Source of the DNA: Ruegeria atlantica
GTDB taxonomy: Bacteria > Pseudomonadota > Alphaproteobacteria > Rhodobacterales > Rhodobacteraceae
NCBI RefSeq assembly: GCF_013032505.1
Contig: NZ_WQCG01000004.1
Location: 1-64,000 of the forward strand
Length of the DNA: 64,000 bases
Direction: 5' to 3'
Part shown: positions 63,575 through 64,000 of the stretch, piece by piece
Layout of the letters: each line of letters starts with the position of its first letter
Position numbering within the stretch: the stretch's first letter is position 1
The notes under the pieces: generated by a model
What the model saw: only the letters and a program-made list of their open reading frames with translations
Database searches by the model: none
Told to the model about the DNA's origin: nothing
Made by a program: the position numbers and the translations under genes

Positions 63575-64000
63575 ATGGCGGGGTATGATGATCGTGACGG
63601 TGTCATCTGGTTGGATGGCAAACTGGTGCCCTGGCGCGAAGCCAATGTGCACATCCTGACCCATGCGATGCACTATGCGTCTTCGGTGTTCGAAGGTGAG
63701 CGTGCTTATAACGGCAAGATTTTCAAAAGTCGCGAACATTCTGAGCGCCTGATTGCTTCGGCCGAAGCGCTGGATATGCCGATGCCCTATTCGGTGGACG
63801 ATATCGAGGCCGCCAAAGAAGAAGCTCTGAAAGCCAGCGGCTTGCAGGACGCCTATGTCCGGGCACTGGTCTGGCGCGGTTCGGGCGACGATATGGGTGT
63901 GGCATCGGCTAAGAACCCCGTCCGAATGGCCGTGGCTGTTTGGCCGTGGGGTGCCTATTATGGCGACGCCAAGATGCAGGGCGCCAAGCTGGATATCGCG
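63575..64000 (+). CDS. ilvE: Branched-chain amino acid aminotransferase, N-terminal part
   Basis: The first 142 codons of a class IV aminotransferase; the gene continues beyond the window. The N-terminus (MAGYDDRDGVIWLDGKLVPW) and the THAMHYASSVFEGERAYNGKIFK segment are characteristic of IlvE in this order. The PLP lysine lies outside. ATG 63575 has a strong AGGAGG site at 63563-63568. It is divergent from petP-petR across about 158 bases. It transaminates leucine, isoleucine and valine. Confidence 0.93.
   Translation, partial: MAGYDDRDGVIWLDGKLVPWREANVHILTHAMHYASSVFEGERAYNGKIFKSREHSERLIASAEALDMPMPYSVDDIEAAKEEALKASGLQDAYVRALVWRGSGDDMGVASAKNPVRMAVAVWPWGAYYGDAKMQGAKLDIA

Overview
The window looks like a chromosomal segment of a marine alphaproteobacterium of the Rhodobacterales, Roseobacter group. 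The support is the housekeeping block at the right end: an HDAC-like gene, xseB, ispA and dxs in one operon, next to the petP-petR regulator pair, with a divergent ilvE. It also holds three dimethylglycine-dehydrogenase-like fusions, two MttB-family genes that contain no stop codon, and an ArsJ-type arsenic operon. No rRNA, CRISPR array, transposase or integrase was recognised. This assignment is an inference from gene content, without a database search.

Region 1 (1-2.9 kb): the 3' part of a large repeat protein with an acidic, type-I-secretion-like tail, a tRNA-Arg(CCT), and a GT8 glycosyltransferase. Region 2 (2.9-16 kb, minus strand): a surface-sugar locus. RmlA and RmlB supply a dTDP-4-keto-6-deoxyhexose. 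A second operon carries a 3,4-ketoisomerase, an FkbH-like HAD enzyme, an acyl carrier protein, a GNAT-VOC fusion, a glycosyltransferase-FkbM methyltransferase fusion, an aminotransferase and another glycosyltransferase. Together these suggest a 3-amino-3,6-dideoxyhexose carrying an acyl group delivered from a dedicated carrier protein. An MsbA/PglK-like ABC exporter lies upstream. Region 3 (16.4-19.3 kb, plus strand): GT25, DUF707 and UDP-galactopyranose mutase, pointing to galactofuranose in the same glycan.

Region 4 (19.3-23.5 kb, minus strand): an arsenic operon of four genes joined by ATGA overlaps (ArsR-ArsC fusion, GAPDH, ArsJ, ACR3), with a palindrome over the first start codon. It is followed by tRNA-Thr(CGT). 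Region 5 (24.1-40.7 kb): two convergent operons for degradation of some N-methylated compound. The left one has a GcvA-like regulator, an MttB-like enzyme, a class III aminotransferase, two FAD/GcvT dehydrogenases and an Xsc-like TPP enzyme. The right one has a MetR-like regulator, a third FAD/GcvT dehydrogenase, an Asp/Glu-racemase-like protein without the usual cysteines, an SRPBCC protein and a second MttB-like enzyme. No corrinoid protein or transporter is present in the region.

Region 6 (41-54 kb): small accessory operons, mostly each with its own LysR or AraC regulator: oxidoreductases, SnoaL-like proteins, a hydrolase, a flavodoxin-fold reductase and a class III nucleotide cyclase. Region 7 (54-58 kb): a DUF4856 secreted protein, a sterol-desaturase-family membrane enzyme and bacterioferritin, probably linked to iron. 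Region 8 (58-64 kb): dxs, ispA, xseB, HDAC-like, petR, petP and the start of ilvE.
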